From: an uncultured Tateyamaria sp.
Lineage (GTDB): Bacteria; Pseudomonadota; Alphaproteobacteria; Rhodobacterales; Rhodobacteraceae
Assembly (NCBI RefSeq): GCF_947487805.1
Contig: NZ_CANKXW010000005.1
Coordinates: forward strand, 186,001-250,000
Direction of reading: 5' to 3'
DNA length: 64,000 nt
Below the pieces are notes generated by a model. The model ran no database searches, was not told the origin of the DNA, and saw only the letters and a program-made list of their open reading frames with translations. The position numbers and the translations under genes were made by a program. Positions 53,294 to 62,899 of this stretch are shown here, one piece after another (position 1 is the first letter of the stretch; each line of letters starts with the position of its first letter).

Positions 53294-53598
53294 GGCCCGA
53301 ACCCGCCTTTGAGGCGCCGTGGCACGCGCAACTCTTCGCCCTGACCGTCCATTTGAATGAGGCGGGGCATTTCGCCTGGCCCGACTGGGCCGACCGGTTT
53401 GGCGCAACGCTGAAACGGCACGGGGTGGACCGCAGCCTCAATGGCGGCGACGACTATTTTCTGGCCTGGCTCGAAACGCTGGAAACCCTGCTGACCGAAA
53501 CCGGCGCAGCCGAGGCGCAGGCATTGCAGGACATGCGCGCCGCGTGGGAAGCCGCCTATCTGCGCACCCCCCATGGCGCGCCCGTCACGCTGGATTGA
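53290..53598 (+). CDS. nitrile hydratase accessory protein
   Basis: Small protein of 102 residues of the nitrile hydratase accessory group (SH3-beta-subunit-like), with PWHAQLFALTVHLNEAGHF and ALQDMRAAWEAAYLRTPHG as conserved blocks. Its position with ATGA overlap to the beta gene is standard. In cobalt enzymes it takes part in metal insertion or subunit exchange. Confidence 0.88.
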   Translation: MRPEPAFEAPWHAQLFALTVHLNEAGHFAWPDWADRFGATLKRHGVDRSLNGGDDYFLAWLETLETLLTETGAAEAQALQDMRAAWEAAYLRTPHGAPVTLD

Positions 53599-53601
53599 TC
53601 G

Positions 53602-53997
53602 CTATTCGTCGACGTCGTCCATGTCCGCCTGGCCAGACAGGGCACGGCGCACATGGCTCCAGCTGAGACCGACACCCAGAACAACCGACAGCGCCACAAG
53701 CGCTAACCACGTGTTGATGCCCGGATTGTCCAGCTTGACCAGCCCCAGATCATACAGCACCCAGAGGATCGCACCAACAAGTGCCAGAACCAGCGCCATG
53801 CCAAACCCGCCAATCGACCGCAGCGTGGCCCGCAGGTAGATGATGTAGCCGATTACGAGGACCAAACCGCACAGCACCGCGATGGACAGGTTCGTCGCCC
53901 CATGCGTCATCACCCATGTGACATAGTTGTAAGGCGTCGGATTGTAGGTTGCGGCCAGCAGAACAAGAGCAAAGAGCCAGCGCCAAATAAATACCAT
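53602..53997 (-). CDS. conserved membrane protein (DUF6524-like)
   Basis: Integral membrane protein of 131 residues with four hydrophobic segments (about 5-15, 35-52, 62-80, 92-110) and an acidic tail DMDDVDE. The conserved start FIWRWLFALVLLAATYNPTP fits the DUF6524 group. Function unknown. Convergent with the nitrile hydratase operon and divergent from purA. Confidence 0.7.
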   Translation of the reverse strand: MVFIWRWLFALVLLAATYNPTPYNYVTWVMTHGATNLSIAVLCGLVLVIGYIIYLRATLRSIGGFGMALVLALVGAILWVLYDLGLVKLDNPGINTWLALVALSVVLGVGLSWSHVRRALSGQADMDDVDE

Positions 53998-54166
53998 ATC
54001 GTGTGTCGTCCGGACTTGGGGGCGTTTCCTCTTGATGCCGCGCATGGACGGGATGTGCAATATGAGCGGCGCCCGCCCGCGGCATTTTCCCAATTCGACC
54101 AGTTAGCGGTTTGCGTCCGCGGCGCGCGTCGCTATACGGGCGCGGGTTTGCATGAAAGGGATCAGC

Positions 54167-55459
54167 ATGGCCAATGTGGTGGTTGTCGGCGCGCAATGGG
54201 GCGACGAGGGCAAGGGCAAGATCGTCGACTGGCTGAGTGAACGGGCCGATGTGATCGCGCGCTTTCAGGGCGGACACAACGCGGGCCACACGCTTGTCAT
54301 CGACGGCGAGGTTTACAAACTGCATGCATTGCCCTCGGGCGTTGTGCGCGGCGGCAAGCTGTCGGTGATCGGCAATGGCGTCGTGCTGGACCCCTGGCAC
54401 CTTGTGTCCGAAATCGAAACCTTGCGGGCGCAAGGGGTCGAGATCACCCCCGACACGCTGATGATCGCGGAAAACACGCCCCTGATCCTGCCCATTCATG
54501 GCGAGCTGGACCGGGCCCGCGAATCGCAGAATTCCGTCGCAAAGATCGGCACCACCGGGCGCGGCATCGGCCCCGCCTACGAGGACAAGGTGGGCCGCCG
54601 CGTGGTGCGTGTGGCCGATCTGGCCGATCCCGCCACGCTCGAATTGCGCGTGGACCGCGCGCTGGTGCACCACGACGCGCTGCGCCGCGGGCTGGGCCTG
54701 GATCCCGTCGACCGCGCCGCCCTGATCGCCAAGCTGCAAGAGGTCGCGCCTGCGATCCTCGAATACGCTGCCCCGGTCTGGAAGGTGATGAACGACGCAC
54801 GCAAGGCGGGCAAACGCATCCTTTTCGAAGGGGCGCAGGGCGCGCTGCTCGACATCGACTTTGGCACCTATCCCTTTGTGACGTCCTCGAACGTGATCGC
54901 CGGTCAGGCGGCGACGGGCGTGGGCATGGGGCCGGGCAGCATCGATTTCGTTCTGGGCATCGTCAAGGCCTACACGACCCGCGTGGGCGAGGGGCCGTTT
55001 CCGACCGAACTGCACGACGAAGACGGCCAGCGGCTGGGCGAACGGGGCCACGAATTCGGAACCACCACGGGTCGCAAGCGCCGTTGCGGCTGGTTTGATG
55101 CCTGCCTCGTGCGCCAGACCTGCGCCACCTCCGGCGTAAACGGCATTTCCCTGACCAAGCTGGACGTGCTCGACGGGTTCGAGACGCTAAAGATCTGCGT
55201 CGGCTACGAGCTGGACGGCGTGCGTATGGATTACCTGCCGACCGCTGCGGATCAACAAGCGCGCTGCACCCCGGTTTACGAGGAAATGCCCGGTTGGTCT
55301 GAATCGACCGAAGGCGCGCGCAGCTGGGCCGACTTGCCCGCGAATGCCATCAAATACGTGCGCCGCGTCGAAGAGTTGATCGATTGCCCCGTCGCCCTAC
55401 TGTCTACATCGCCCGAGCGTGAGGACACGATCCTCGTCCGGGATCCGTTCGCCGACTGA
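54167..55459 (+). CDS. purA: adenylosuccinate synthetase
   Basis: GTP-dependent ligation of IMP and aspartate, purine branch to AMP. 430 residues from an ATG preceded by AAAGGGATC. The GTP loop GDEGKGK is at 12-18, followed by the NAGHT block ([11 protein letters not shown]), and [15 protein letters not shown] near residue 300 is diagnostic. The DUF2842 gene follows ten bases later. Confidence 0.96.
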   Translation: MANVVVVGAQWGDEGKGKIVDWLSERADVIARFQGGHNAGHTLVIDGEVYKLHALPSGVVRGGKLSVIGNGVVLDPWHLVSEIETLRAQGVEITPDTLMIAENTPLILPIHGELDRARESQNSVAKIGTTGRGIGPAYEDKVGRRVVRVADLADPATLELRVDRALVHHDALRRGLGLDPVDRAALIAKLQEVAPAILEYAAPVWKVMNDARKAGKRILFEGAQGALLDIDFGTYPFVTSSNVIAGQAATGVGMGPGSIDFVLGIVKAYTTRVGEGPFPTELHDEDGQRLGERGHEFGTTTGRKRRCGWFDACLVRQTCATSGVNGISLTKLDVLDGFETLKICVGYELDGVRMDYLPTAADQQARCTPVYEEMPGWSESTEGARSWADLPANAIKYVRRVEELIDCPVALLSTSPEREDTILVRDPFAD

Positions 55460-55469
55460 GGGAGGCCCC

Positions 55470-55685
55470 ATGGCGCTGCGATACAAGACCCGGAAATGGC
55501 TGGCTCTGCTGATCCTGATCGTGGGGCTGCCGCTTTATATCATCGTGGCCGTCAATGTCGTTGCGCTGTTTGACCGGCCCTCGATCTTGGTCGAACTGGC
55601 GGTCTATGTGGGCCTTGGCATCCTGTGGGCCATCCCGCTCAAGGCGGTGTTCAAGGGTATCGGACAACCTGACCCGGATGTCTGA
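55470..55685 (+). CDS. DUF2842 family small membrane protein
   Basis: Protein of 71 residues with two transmembrane segments (about 9-29 and 38-58) and a basic N-terminus ALRYKTRKW. The C-terminal WAIPLKAVFKGIGQPDP is conserved in alphaproteobacterial DUF2842. GGGAGG precedes the ATG. Cotranscribed with purA, but the functional tie is unknown. Confidence 0.88.
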   Translation: MALRYKTRKWLALLILIVGLPLYIIVAVNVVALFDRPSILVELAVYVGLGILWAIPLKAVFKGIGQPDPDV

Positions 55686-55726
55686 CTTATGCTATCTTCG
55701 GTGCAGTCATGACCGAGGAAAGCACC

Positions 55727-56098
55727 ATGCCCGCATTTGCCCCGCCCATTCCCATCCTGCGCAGCTTTGACGAAGCGCAGGCACGCGCGTTTTATGTCGA
55801 CTTTCTGGGGTTCGAGGTGACGTTCGAGTTTCGTTTCGAACCGGATACACCGCTTTACATGGGGCTGCGGCTTGGATCCTGTGAAGTCCATCTGTCGGAA
55901 CATTTCGGCGACGCCAGCCCCGGCGCGTCGATGCGGATCGGGGTCGATGATGTGCATGCCTACTGCGCCACGCTGAATGCCAAACGCTACCGCCATGCCC
56001 GGCCGGGGGTGCAGCGCCAGCCCTGGGGGATGGACGACATGAGCATCTCCGATCCGTTTGGGAACAGGCTGATCTTTTGCACGGATGTGCCCAAATAG
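55727..56098 (+). CDS. VOC/bleomycin-resistance-like protein
   Basis: Protein of 123 residues from an ATG at 55727 with GAGGAAA six bases upstream; an upstream ATG at 55709 lacks one. PILRSFDEAQARAFYVDFLG and MSISDPFGNRLIFC frame the two-module VOC fold of the bleomycin-resistance type. Binding partner unknown. Followed by an intrinsic terminator. Confidence 0.83.
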   Translation: MPAFAPPIPILRSFDEAQARAFYVDFLGFEVTFEFRFEPDTPLYMGLRLGSCEVHLSEHFGDASPGASMRIGVDDVHAYCATLNAKRYRHARPGVQRQPWGMDDMSISDPFGNRLIFCTDVPK

Positions 56099-56104
56099 AA
56101 AAAA

Positions 56105-56128
56105 GGGCGGTCCCGATCTGGGCCGCCC
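56105..56128. terminator. bidirectional intrinsic terminator
   Basis: GGGCGGTCC (56105-56113), loop CGATCT, GGGCCGCCC (56120-56128), flanked by an A-run on one side and TT on the other. It lies between two convergent genes. Confidence 0.85.
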
Positions 56129-56152
56129 CTTCTCAATGTCTGCTTTCCGGAC

Positions 56153-58153
56153 TTAGCCCGTGGCACGCTGGTCCGGGCGGTAGCCGATGTCGCCGGTCAC
56201 GGCAAAACGGCCACCCTTGATCTTTTCGATCTTGCCCGCGCGCAGCAGCTGACCAAAGGACCGCAGCCCGTCTTCGCGGCTGAACTCGCCTTGCTCCACC
56301 TGACGCACCTTGGTCATCAGTTGCGGACGCGAGAACTGGTCCCGGCCTTCGACAAAGCTGAGATAGCTGGCCGCAGCCTCGAGCAGGGCCGGCAGGTCGT
56401 TGGCACCCATGTCAGAGGCATAGTCGGCAAAGCTTGCCGCATCTTCGGGTGATTTGACCACATCTGCCTGCGCGGCAACACGGCGTGGACGCACTGGGCC
56501 CTTGGGCGCGCTATCCACATCGACGCGCTGCTCGGCCACCAGCTTCAACGGCGCGGGGCGCTTGCCATCGGGGCGCTCGGCACGGGCGCCACGGGCCGCA
56601 GGGCGGCGCGGCTGCACAACCGAGGCCAGATCCGACCGGAAGGCACCTTCGTCTTCGACGCTGTCCGCACCGATCCCGGCATCCGCCTTCTTGGCCATCA
56701 CGGCGGCCTTGAGATGCGCAAACGCATTGCGACGGCTGGAGCCTTCGGGCTCTTCCATCTGATTGTCGGCCTCGGCCATCAGGCGGGACACGTCGTCGTC
56801 CCCCACATGCGGCGCAGGTTCGACGGGTGTTTCGGCTGTCTCGGCTTCGGCATCGGTTTCGGCCAACTCGGCCTCCACATCTGCCAGTTCCGCCATCAGC
56901 TCCGCCTCGTCCTCGTCCGAGAGCGTGGTCTCGTCTTCGTCATCCGCCTCGTCCGCGATCTCTTCCAGTGCACCGCTTGCGATGGCTGCGTCGATATCGG
57001 CGCGCTTGACCTTGAGCACACGCGCACGCGGTGTCGCGGGCGCAGGCGCTTCATCCGCATCGAACAGGTTTTCGCCCGCGTCTTCGTCCGAACCCTCATC
57101 GGTATCGGCCGCCATCAACGCGGCCAGCGTGTCCAGCCCCAGATCATCTTCCTCATTGGATGCGGCTTCTTCGACGGCATCCTCTTGGGTGGTGTCTTTT
57201 TCGGGGGCGGTCACCACCGCAGCGGTATCGCTTGCGTCCGTGTCAAAGCGGGCAAGAATCGCGGCAATGTCGTCTTCGTCCTCGGTCGTGTCCTCTTCGG
57301 CAGCGGCCTGTGTTTCGACATCCTGGCTTTCGGCCACAGCGCGGGCGGCGTCGCCGATCACATCGGACGCGTCCTGTTCGTCCTCGTCCTGCGCGTCGGC
57401 CACATCCGCGATGTCGCTTTGCGGGGCAAAGTCCTCGGCATGCTCGTCCTCGAACATTTCGCCCTCTTCGGCGTCGTCCTGACTTTGTGACACGACGGCG
57501 CGGATGCGTTGCAGCTTGGCTGCAATGCTGTTTTCCGGGGCGTCGTCCACGTCGGTGGCGGCCGCACTCGGTCCGGCGATGTCCTCGTCTTCATCCTCGG
57601 CCTCGGCAAAGAATGCGGCGGCCTCCTCGGGCAGCTCGGCGGCCGGGTGCGACATTTCTTCCGTCTCGGCTTCGACAGGCTCCGCGTCATCTGCGGCCTC
57701 GGCCACTTCGACTTCGGCTGCTTCGACCGCCTCGTCTTCTGCGTCTGCGACAATGTCCACAGCGGCGTCTGCCATTTCGTCTGCGACCGGGGTTTCGTCG
57801 ATGGCGGGCGCTTCTGCACTCTGGTCGTCTGCGTGCGTATTGTCATCCATTACAGCAGGGGCCGCGATCGCGGCGGCGGCCACGGCAGGGGCTGCGGCAT
57901 CACCCGCACTCAAGACGATGCGTCCTTCCTGCTCGCGCGCCTCGACGCGGCGCGAAATTTCGCGTTCGGCAATGCGCGCCAGCATTTCCGCATCCGGTTG
58001 CGGCGGTTCGGCTCCGAAATACCTGTCATCGGCGGCCAGATCGCGGAAATACTCCGCAATGGCCTTCATGGTGCCAAAACTGTCGTCAAATCCTTCCAAC
58101 GTGCAGGAAAACGTGCCGTAGGAAACTGTCAAAATTTTATTGTTACTCATCAT
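56153..58153 (-). CDS. large acidic hypothetical protein with conserved ends
   Basis: Protein of 666 residues, no signal peptide. An N-terminal block (about 1-75; ILTVSYGTFSCTLEGFDDSF, then TMKAIAEYFRDLAADDRYFG) and a C-terminal block (about 585-660; LPALLEAAASYLSFVEGRDQ, LMTKVRQVEQGEFSREDG) look folded and conserved, while the middle 400 residues are low-complexity, extremely rich in Asp, Glu and Ala. A basic Arg/Pro-rich stretch separates the acidic part from the C-terminal block. I do not recognise a characterised family; roseobacter homologues are sometimes labelled as chemotaxis-related without support. Starts at 58153 or 58150. Confidence 0.75.
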   Translation of the reverse strand: MMSNNKILTVSYGTFSCTLEGFDDSFGTMKAIAEYFRDLAADDRYFGAEPPQPDAEMLARIAEREISRRVEAREQEGRIVLSAGDAAAPAVAAAAIAAPAVMDDNTHADDQSAEAPAIDETPVADEMADAAVDIVADAEDEAVEAAEVEVAEAADDAEPVEAETEEMSHPAAELPEEAAAFFAEAEDEDEDIAGPSAAATDVDDAPENSIAAKLQRIRAVVSQSQDDAEEGEMFEDEHAEDFAPQSDIADVADAQDEDEQDASDVIGDAARAVAESQDVETQAAAEEDTTEDEDDIAAILARFDTDASDTAAVVTAPEKDTTQEDAVEEAASNEEDDLGLDTLAALMAADTDEGSDEDAGENLFDADEAPAPATPRARVLKVKRADIDAAIASGALEEIADEADDEDETTLSDEDEAELMAELADVEAELAETDAEAETAETPVEPAPHVGDDDVSRLMAEADNQMEEPEGSSRRNAFAHLKAAVMAKKADAGIGADSVEDEGAFRSDLASVVQPRRPAARGARAERPDGKRPAPLKLVAEQRVDVDSAPKGPVRPRRVAAQADVVKSPEDAASFADYASDMGANDLPALLEAAASYLSFVEGRDQFSRPQLMTKVRQVEQGEFSREDGLRSFGQLLRAGKIEKIKGGRFAVTGDIGYRPDQRATG

Positions 58154-58291
58154 CGGATGCTCGTCCTCTGCCAGTCTGCGGAGGTTTCTATAAGTGGCAA
58201 TGCCGGACCAAAGCGGCCCGAATCTGTGCCCGGCAGCGTATCATTTCAGGGCGACATTGTGATCTGTTTCCGAAAATTGCATTAAAAGAGG

Positions 58292-59011
58292 ATGAGCGCG
58301 CGCATTGTTCACAGTTTGGAGCCTGTCACCCTTGTCGGGGGTGGAGAGGCGGATTTGGACGACTTGCGCGCGGCCCTGTCTCTCGCGCCGACATGTGTGG
58401 CGGCGGACGGGGGGGCGGCGCTGGCCGTGGCGGGCGACGTGGAGCTGGCCGCAGTGATCGGGGATTTTGATTCCCTGGCGCCGGGTGTCGCGGCGCAGAT
58501 CCCGCAGGACCGGCAGTGGCACGTGGCCGAACAGGACAGCACGGATTTTGACAAGGCGCTGCGCCACATCGCGGCCCCGGTGGTCGTGGCCGTGGGATTT
58601 ACCGGTGCGCGTCTTGATCATCAGCTTGCCGCCCTGCACACGTTGGCCTTTCATCCGGACCGGCCCTGCATCCTGTTGGGGCGGGACGAGATCACGTTGC
58701 TGTGCCCGCCGATCCTGTCGGTGCCCTGTGCGGCGGGTGATGTGGTGTCGGTCTTTCCCATGGGGAAGGTGTCGGGGCGGTCGGAGGGCCTCGAGTGGCC
58801 CATCAATGGGCTGGCCTTTGATCCAATGGCCAAGATTGGCACGTCCAATCGTGCGCTGGGTCCGGTGACGTTGGAGATGGATGCGCCGGGCGCCCTGGTG
58901 ATCCTGCCGCGCCGGCTGCTGGGGGCGGTTACGCGGGCGCTGGCGTCTGCGCGCCCATCCGCGCGATGGACCGCTCGCGCAGCACGATATAAAGACCAGC
59001 CGCAATCGTGA
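58292..59011 (+). CDS. thiN: thiamine pyrophosphokinase
   Basis: Transfers pyrophosphate from ATP to thiamine. 239 residues with AADGGAAL (38-45), GDFDSL (57-62) and EQDSTDFDKALRH (about 80-92), the catalytic Asp-containing motifs of the family. Last 83 bases overlap the convergent DMT-family gene. No thiamine riboswitch was found upstream. Confidence 0.9.
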   Translation: MSARIVHSLEPVTLVGGGEADLDDLRAALSLAPTCVAADGGAALAVAGDVELAAVIGDFDSLAPGVAAQIPQDRQWHVAEQDSTDFDKALRHIAAPVVVAVGFTGARLDHQLAALHTLAFHPDRPCILLGRDEITLLCPPILSVPCAAGDVVSVFPMGKVSGRSEGLEWPINGLAFDPMAKIGTSNRALGPVTLEMDAPGALVILPRRLLGAVTRALASARPSARWTARAARYKDQPQS

Positions 59012-59846
59012 TGCAGATGCCCGCGCTGGCCATGCCGTTGGGCAGATCGAGAAACACGATGTAGCCGATCACCGTGGCCACCGGGATCTCGAGATATTGC
59101 ATCGGTGCGAGCGTGGCAGACGGGGCGTAACGCAGCGACCACGTCATGAGCAGATGTGCCAGCGTGCCGAGAACGCCAATGGCGGCGAGCAGGGTCCATT
59201 CCTGCGGCGAGGGCGTGATCAGTGACAGGGGCGCGATGCCTGCGTTTTGCGTGATCAGCAGAAGCGGGCCCATGATCACCACCGCCATCACGCCGCTGAC
59301 TGCTTGCAGGCCGATGGGGTCGGTATGTTTGGCGATCTGGCGCGTGACCAACATGAAGACCGAGAAGTTGACGGCTACGAGCAGCGGTAGAAGTGCGGGC
59401 CAGCCGACCTCGGCAAAGCTGGGCTGGACCACCATCAGCGTGCCTATGAACCCCACGAGGCAGGCCAGCAGGCGACGGCTGCCGACCTCTTCGTTAAGGA
59501 CGTATTTGCCCAGCAGCAGCATCATAAAGGGCATGACAAAGGCGATTGCCACGGCGTCGGCCAGTGGCAGGTATTGCAGGGCGGTAAACATCGCACCGAT
59601 GCCAATGATGTGGAGCAGGGTGCGCAGGATGGTCAGTTGCAGCACCCGTCCGCGCATCCGCCAAAGCCTGCGGCCCAGCCAGACTATCGGGATCAGGATC
59701 AGCGCCTGCACGGCAAAACGGATGAGCAGGAGTTGGCCCAGAGGGACGGATTGGCCAAGCAGTTTTGCGACCGCGTCCCCCATGGGGGCCACGACGCAAA
59801 AACCGAGCATGAGAAGAATGCCCAACAGGGGTCTGTCCTGAGCCAT
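58929..59846 (-). CDS. EamA/DMT family transporter
   Basis: Inner-membrane transporter of 305 residues with ten hydrophobic segments arranged as two five-helix EamA repeats (for example LQYLPLADAVAIAFVMPFMM and GTLAHLLMTWSLRYAPSATL). Substrate unknown; many export metabolites. Overlaps thiN by 83 bases tail to tail. Confidence 0.88.
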   Translation of the reverse strand: MAQDRPLLGILLMLGFCVVAPMGDAVAKLLGQSVPLGQLLLIRFAVQALILIPIVWLGRRLWRMRGRVLQLTILRTLLHIIGIGAMFTALQYLPLADAVAIAFVMPFMMLLLGKYVLNEEVGSRRLLACLVGFIGTLMVVQPSFAEVGWPALLPLLVAVNFSVFMLVTRQIAKHTDPIGLQAVSGVMAVVIMGPLLLITQNAGIAPLSLITPSPQEWTLLAAIGVLGTLAHLLMTWSLRYAPSATLAPMQYLEIPVATVIGYIVFLDLPNGMASAGICITIAAGLYIVLRERSIARMGAQTPAPA

Positions 59847-59995
59847 TGGCGCAGGTTAGCAGTGGGGTATCAGAACACAACGCGGGATTTGCACCGTACG
59901 TGACGCGGTTGCGCGTCATGCGGTCGGGGGGCTGGTCTGTTTCGCGCGATGCGCGAAAGGCGCCCACCCGCCGACCCTGCACATGGGCTGCGGGG

Positions 59996-61369
59996 TCAGC
60001 AGTTGGGTACGTTGACGGCGAGCCCGCCGAGCGAGGTTTCCTTGTATTTTTCACTCATGTCCGCGCCGGTCTGGCGCATGGTTTCGATACAGGCGTCCAG
60101 CGGTACGAGGTGGGTGCCATCGCCACGCATGGCGAGGGAGGCGGCGGAGACGGCCTTGATCGCGCCCAGCCCGTTACGTTCGATGCACGGCACCTGCACC
60201 AGCCCGCGCACCGGGTCGCAGGTCATGCCGAGATGGTGTTCGAGAGCGATCTCGGCAGCATTTTCGATCTGTTCGGGCGTGCCGCCCATCACGGCGCAGA
60301 GGCCAGCAGCAGCCATGGCGGCGGCGGAGCCCACTTCGGCCTGGCAGCCCGCTTCAGCGCCGGAGATGGAGGCGTTGTATTTCACCAGCCCGCCGATGGC
60401 GGCGGCAGTGAGCAGGAAGTCTTCGACATGGGTCTCGGACGCGCCGGGCACATGGTCGAGGTAATAGCGCAAGGTGGCGGGCAGCACGCCCGCAGCACCG
60501 TTTGTCGGCGCGGTGACCACCTGACCACCGGCGGCGTTTTCCTCGTTCACCGCCATGGCATAGACGCTCATCCAGTCATTGATCGTGTGCGGCGCGGTCA
60601 GGTTCATGCCGCGTTCTTCCAGCAGCTTGTCGTGGATTCCCTTGGCGCGGCGTTTGACGTTCAGGCCACCGGGCAGGATGCCATCCGTGGTCAGGCCTCG
60701 GGTGATGCAGTCATTCATCACCTGCCAGAGCCGCTTGCTCCCCGATTTCAGACTGTCGGCTCCGCCGCGCGATTCCTCGTTGCTGCGTTTCATCTGGGCG
60801 ATGGACTTGCCCGAGGCCTGCGCCATCTCGAGCATCTCGGCGGCGGATTTGAACGGGTAGGGCACGGGCGCGCCTTCGTCGGTGGCCTTGCCCGCGGCCA
60901 GTTCCTCTTCGGTCATGACGAACCCACCGCCGATGGAATAGAACACCTGCCGCAGCGTGACGTCGCCCTGGGCGTCCGTGGCCATCAGGATCATGCCGTT
61001 GGCGTGTCCGCCCAGCACGGTGTCATAGTCAAAGGCGAGGTCCTGCGCGGGATCAAAGCGCAGCGGGGGCAGCCCGTCGGGGTGCAGCAGGTGTGTTTTG
61101 GACAGCTCGGCCAGGGTCGCCTCGGCCTTGTCGTGGTCGTAGGTGTCTGGCACGAAACCTGCGAGGCCCAGAATGGTGGCGCGGTCGGTGGCGTGGCCTA
61201 CGCCGGTAAAGGCGAGGCTGCCATGCAGGGACGCGCGCAGACCGGCAAACTGGAAGGGCGAGGCGCGCATCATCTCGAGGAAACGCGCGGCGGCCACCAT
61301 GGGGCCCATGGTGTGCGACGAGGATGGGCCGATGCCCACCTTGAACATGTCGAAGACTGACAGAAACAT
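59996..61369 (-). CDS. sdaA: L-serine ammonia-lyase (iron-sulfur)
   Basis: Deaminates L-serine to pyruvate. 457 residues, single-chain type, starting MFLSVFDMFKVGIGPSSSHT. The C-terminal catalytic domain has the 4Fe-4S cysteines in GCQAEVGSAAAM, HLGMTCDPV and VQVPCIERN, and the chain ends in Asn-Cys, the tail cysteine reported to block the active site without substrate. It begins one base after the stop of the GST-like gene (TAAT ATG), so the two are coupled. Confidence 0.94.
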   Translation of the reverse strand: MFLSVFDMFKVGIGPSSSHTMGPMVAAARFLEMMRASPFQFAGLRASLHGSLAFTGVGHATDRATILGLAGFVPDTYDHDKAEATLAELSKTHLLHPDGLPPLRFDPAQDLAFDYDTVLGGHANGMILMATDAQGDVTLRQVFYSIGGGFVMTEEELAAGKATDEGAPVPYPFKSAAEMLEMAQASGKSIAQMKRSNEESRGGADSLKSGSKRLWQVMNDCITRGLTTDGILPGGLNVKRRAKGIHDKLLEERGMNLTAPHTINDWMSVYAMAVNEENAAGGQVVTAPTNGAAGVLPATLRYYLDHVPGASETHVEDFLLTAAAIGGLVKYNASISGAEAGCQAEVGSAAAMAAAGLCAVMGGTPEQIENAAEIALEHHLGMTCDPVRGLVQVPCIERNGLGAIKAVSAASLAMRGDGTHLVPLDACIETMRQTGADMSEKYKETSLGGLAVNVPNC

Positions 61370-61370
61370 A

Positions 61371-62084
61371 TTAGAGTGCGGATCCTTCGGGCGGGTTGGG
61401 AAGTGTCGCTTGACTGAACGGATGTGGGCCCAAACCTTCGGCCTTTGCAACCGTCCTGGTGGCTGGGCGTGCATCCAATCTGCGGACGAGGGTCTGCAAA
61501 TGCGGGTAGGTGTCGAGGGTCAACCACCCCGCCCGGTCCGCAGGGTAGATCGTGCACCAGCGGACCAGCGCCGCAGCGTAACACTCAAGGATGCTCGGCA
61601 TGTCATCCGCAGAGCGGGCACAGGTGCCCAAATAGGCGTCGAGCAGGGCAAGACCGCCTGGCACGGACATGTCCGTCGCATGTGGCGTCAGCAGCTTGGT
61701 GCGTAGTGCGTCCTGGGCCGCGGGGTCGTCGCCTACATATTTCCACGGATAGAACACCATCCGCATCTGGGCGTGCAGGGTGTTGGACACGAAAAACAGC
61801 GTGCGCAGGAAAGGGCCGCGCGCCGGGCTGTCCGGCGCGGGTGCCATGCGGCCATGGGTATCTGCCAGCCACAGCAGGATTGCCGCTGTCTCGAACAGGA
61901 CGCCGTCCCCGGTTTCCAGCGCAGGGATGAGGCCCGTCGGGTTCACGGCCCGGTAGGCCGGTTGCTCCTGCGCCTTTGCGGCACGGTCGACCAGTGCCAC
62001 GGTATAGGGCAGGCCCAATTCCTCGAGCACGAGGCGCACGATCAGCGATGCATTGTCCGGGGCGTAGTGCAATCTGTACGTCAT
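61371..62084 (-). CDS. glutathione S-transferase family protein
   Basis: Cytosolic GST of 237 residues. N-terminal thioredoxin-like domain (about 1-80; YRLHYAPDNASLIVRLVLEE, then NPTGLIPALETGDG with the cis-Pro and ETAAILLWLAD with the Glu/Thr GSH contacts), helical C-terminal domain. An ATG three codons upstream (62093) is an alternative start. Precedes sdaA in one transcript. Confidence 0.87.
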   Translation of the reverse strand: MTYRLHYAPDNASLIVRLVLEELGLPYTVALVDRAAKAQEQPAYRAVNPTGLIPALETGDGVLFETAAILLWLADTHGRMAPAPDSPARGPFLRTLFFVSNTLHAQMRMVFYPWKYVGDDPAAQDALRTKLLTPHATDMSVPGGLALLDAYLGTCARSADDMPSILECYAAALVRWCTIYPADRAGWLTLDTYPHLQTLVRRLDARPATRTVAKAEGLGPHPFSQATLPNPPEGSAL

Positions 62085-62209
62085 GTCCGGCATGTACCGC
62101 GCCTGCGCCGCGCAACCACGTCTCAAAACGACCAATTCCATCGGCTTTGGCCGCGGATTAACGGATGATTCACCAACTTGACGTTGGATGCGGGCCAGGA
62201 GGAAGTCCC

Positions 62210-62797
62210 ATGCGCTGGATTCTGGTTCTATTGTCGCTCGCCGCCTGCGTGATGCCGTGGCGCTACGCCCTGGCCCAGGAGGTGTCGGGCCAGGCGGTGA
62301 TCGATGCACTGACGGCGCGCACGCCGGGCACCACGCTCAACCGGTTGCGCGCCCGTCCCGACGCCTTTGTCGAAGAGGCCGCGGGCCTGATCCTCGGCTA
62401 TGGCGGGCCGGACGGGTTGTCGGCGCAGGATATCGAGACCGCCATCGCCGCGGAACGCGCGCGGCTGCGGGCCCGCGAAATGCGCCGCCTGCTCGAGGCG
62501 GACCTGAACGATGATCTGGCGGTGACGCGCGCCGAAATGGCGGTGATCTTGCGCGCGGCGTCGGCCACAATGCGGGGGCGTCTGCTGGTGTGGCACCGGG
62601 CGGCGGACCGCGACGGGGACGGCACCGCATCTTGGCAGGAACTGCGCCAATTTGCGGCACTCCGGGCGAATGTCGGGCTGAACGACCAGACCGCGGCGTC
62701 GATGCGGGCAATGATGACCTTTGATCTCGACGGCGATGGCCGCGTGGCACTCGACGAGGTGCTGGATGCGGTCAGCATGCTGGGCGCACCCGCCTGA
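62210..62797 (+). CDS. secreted EF-hand calcium-binding protein
   Basis: Exported protein of 195 residues with signal peptide (about 1-22). Three EF-hand-like loops: DLNDDLAVTRAE (about 102-113, incomplete), DRDGDGTASWQE (about 135-146) and DLDGDGRVALDE (about 174-185), the latter two canonical. AGGAGG precedes the ATG. Periplasmic calcium binding is expected. Upstream of rpiA but separated by 102 bases, so cotranscription is uncertain. Confidence 0.82.
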   Translation: MRWILVLLSLAACVMPWRYALAQEVSGQAVIDALTARTPGTTLNRLRARPDAFVEEAAGLILGYGGPDGLSAQDIETAIAAERARLRAREMRRLLEADLNDDLAVTRAEMAVILRAASATMRGRLLVWHRAADRDGDGTASWQELRQFAALRANVGLNDQTAASMRAMMTFDLDGDGRVALDEVLDAVSMLGAPA

Positions 62798-62899
62798 CGA
62801 CGCGCAATTCCCCGACCGGACACGGCAAATTGCGCCCTTGGGGGTCGCAACGCCAGCCACACGGGCGTATAAGCCCCGCAGCACGTGGGGAGTCGCAGC

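Noticed and set aside
56763-57482. Serine-rich open frame on the + strand
   Set aside because: It is the reverse of the Asp/Glu/Ala-rich region of the acidic protein and has no start signal.
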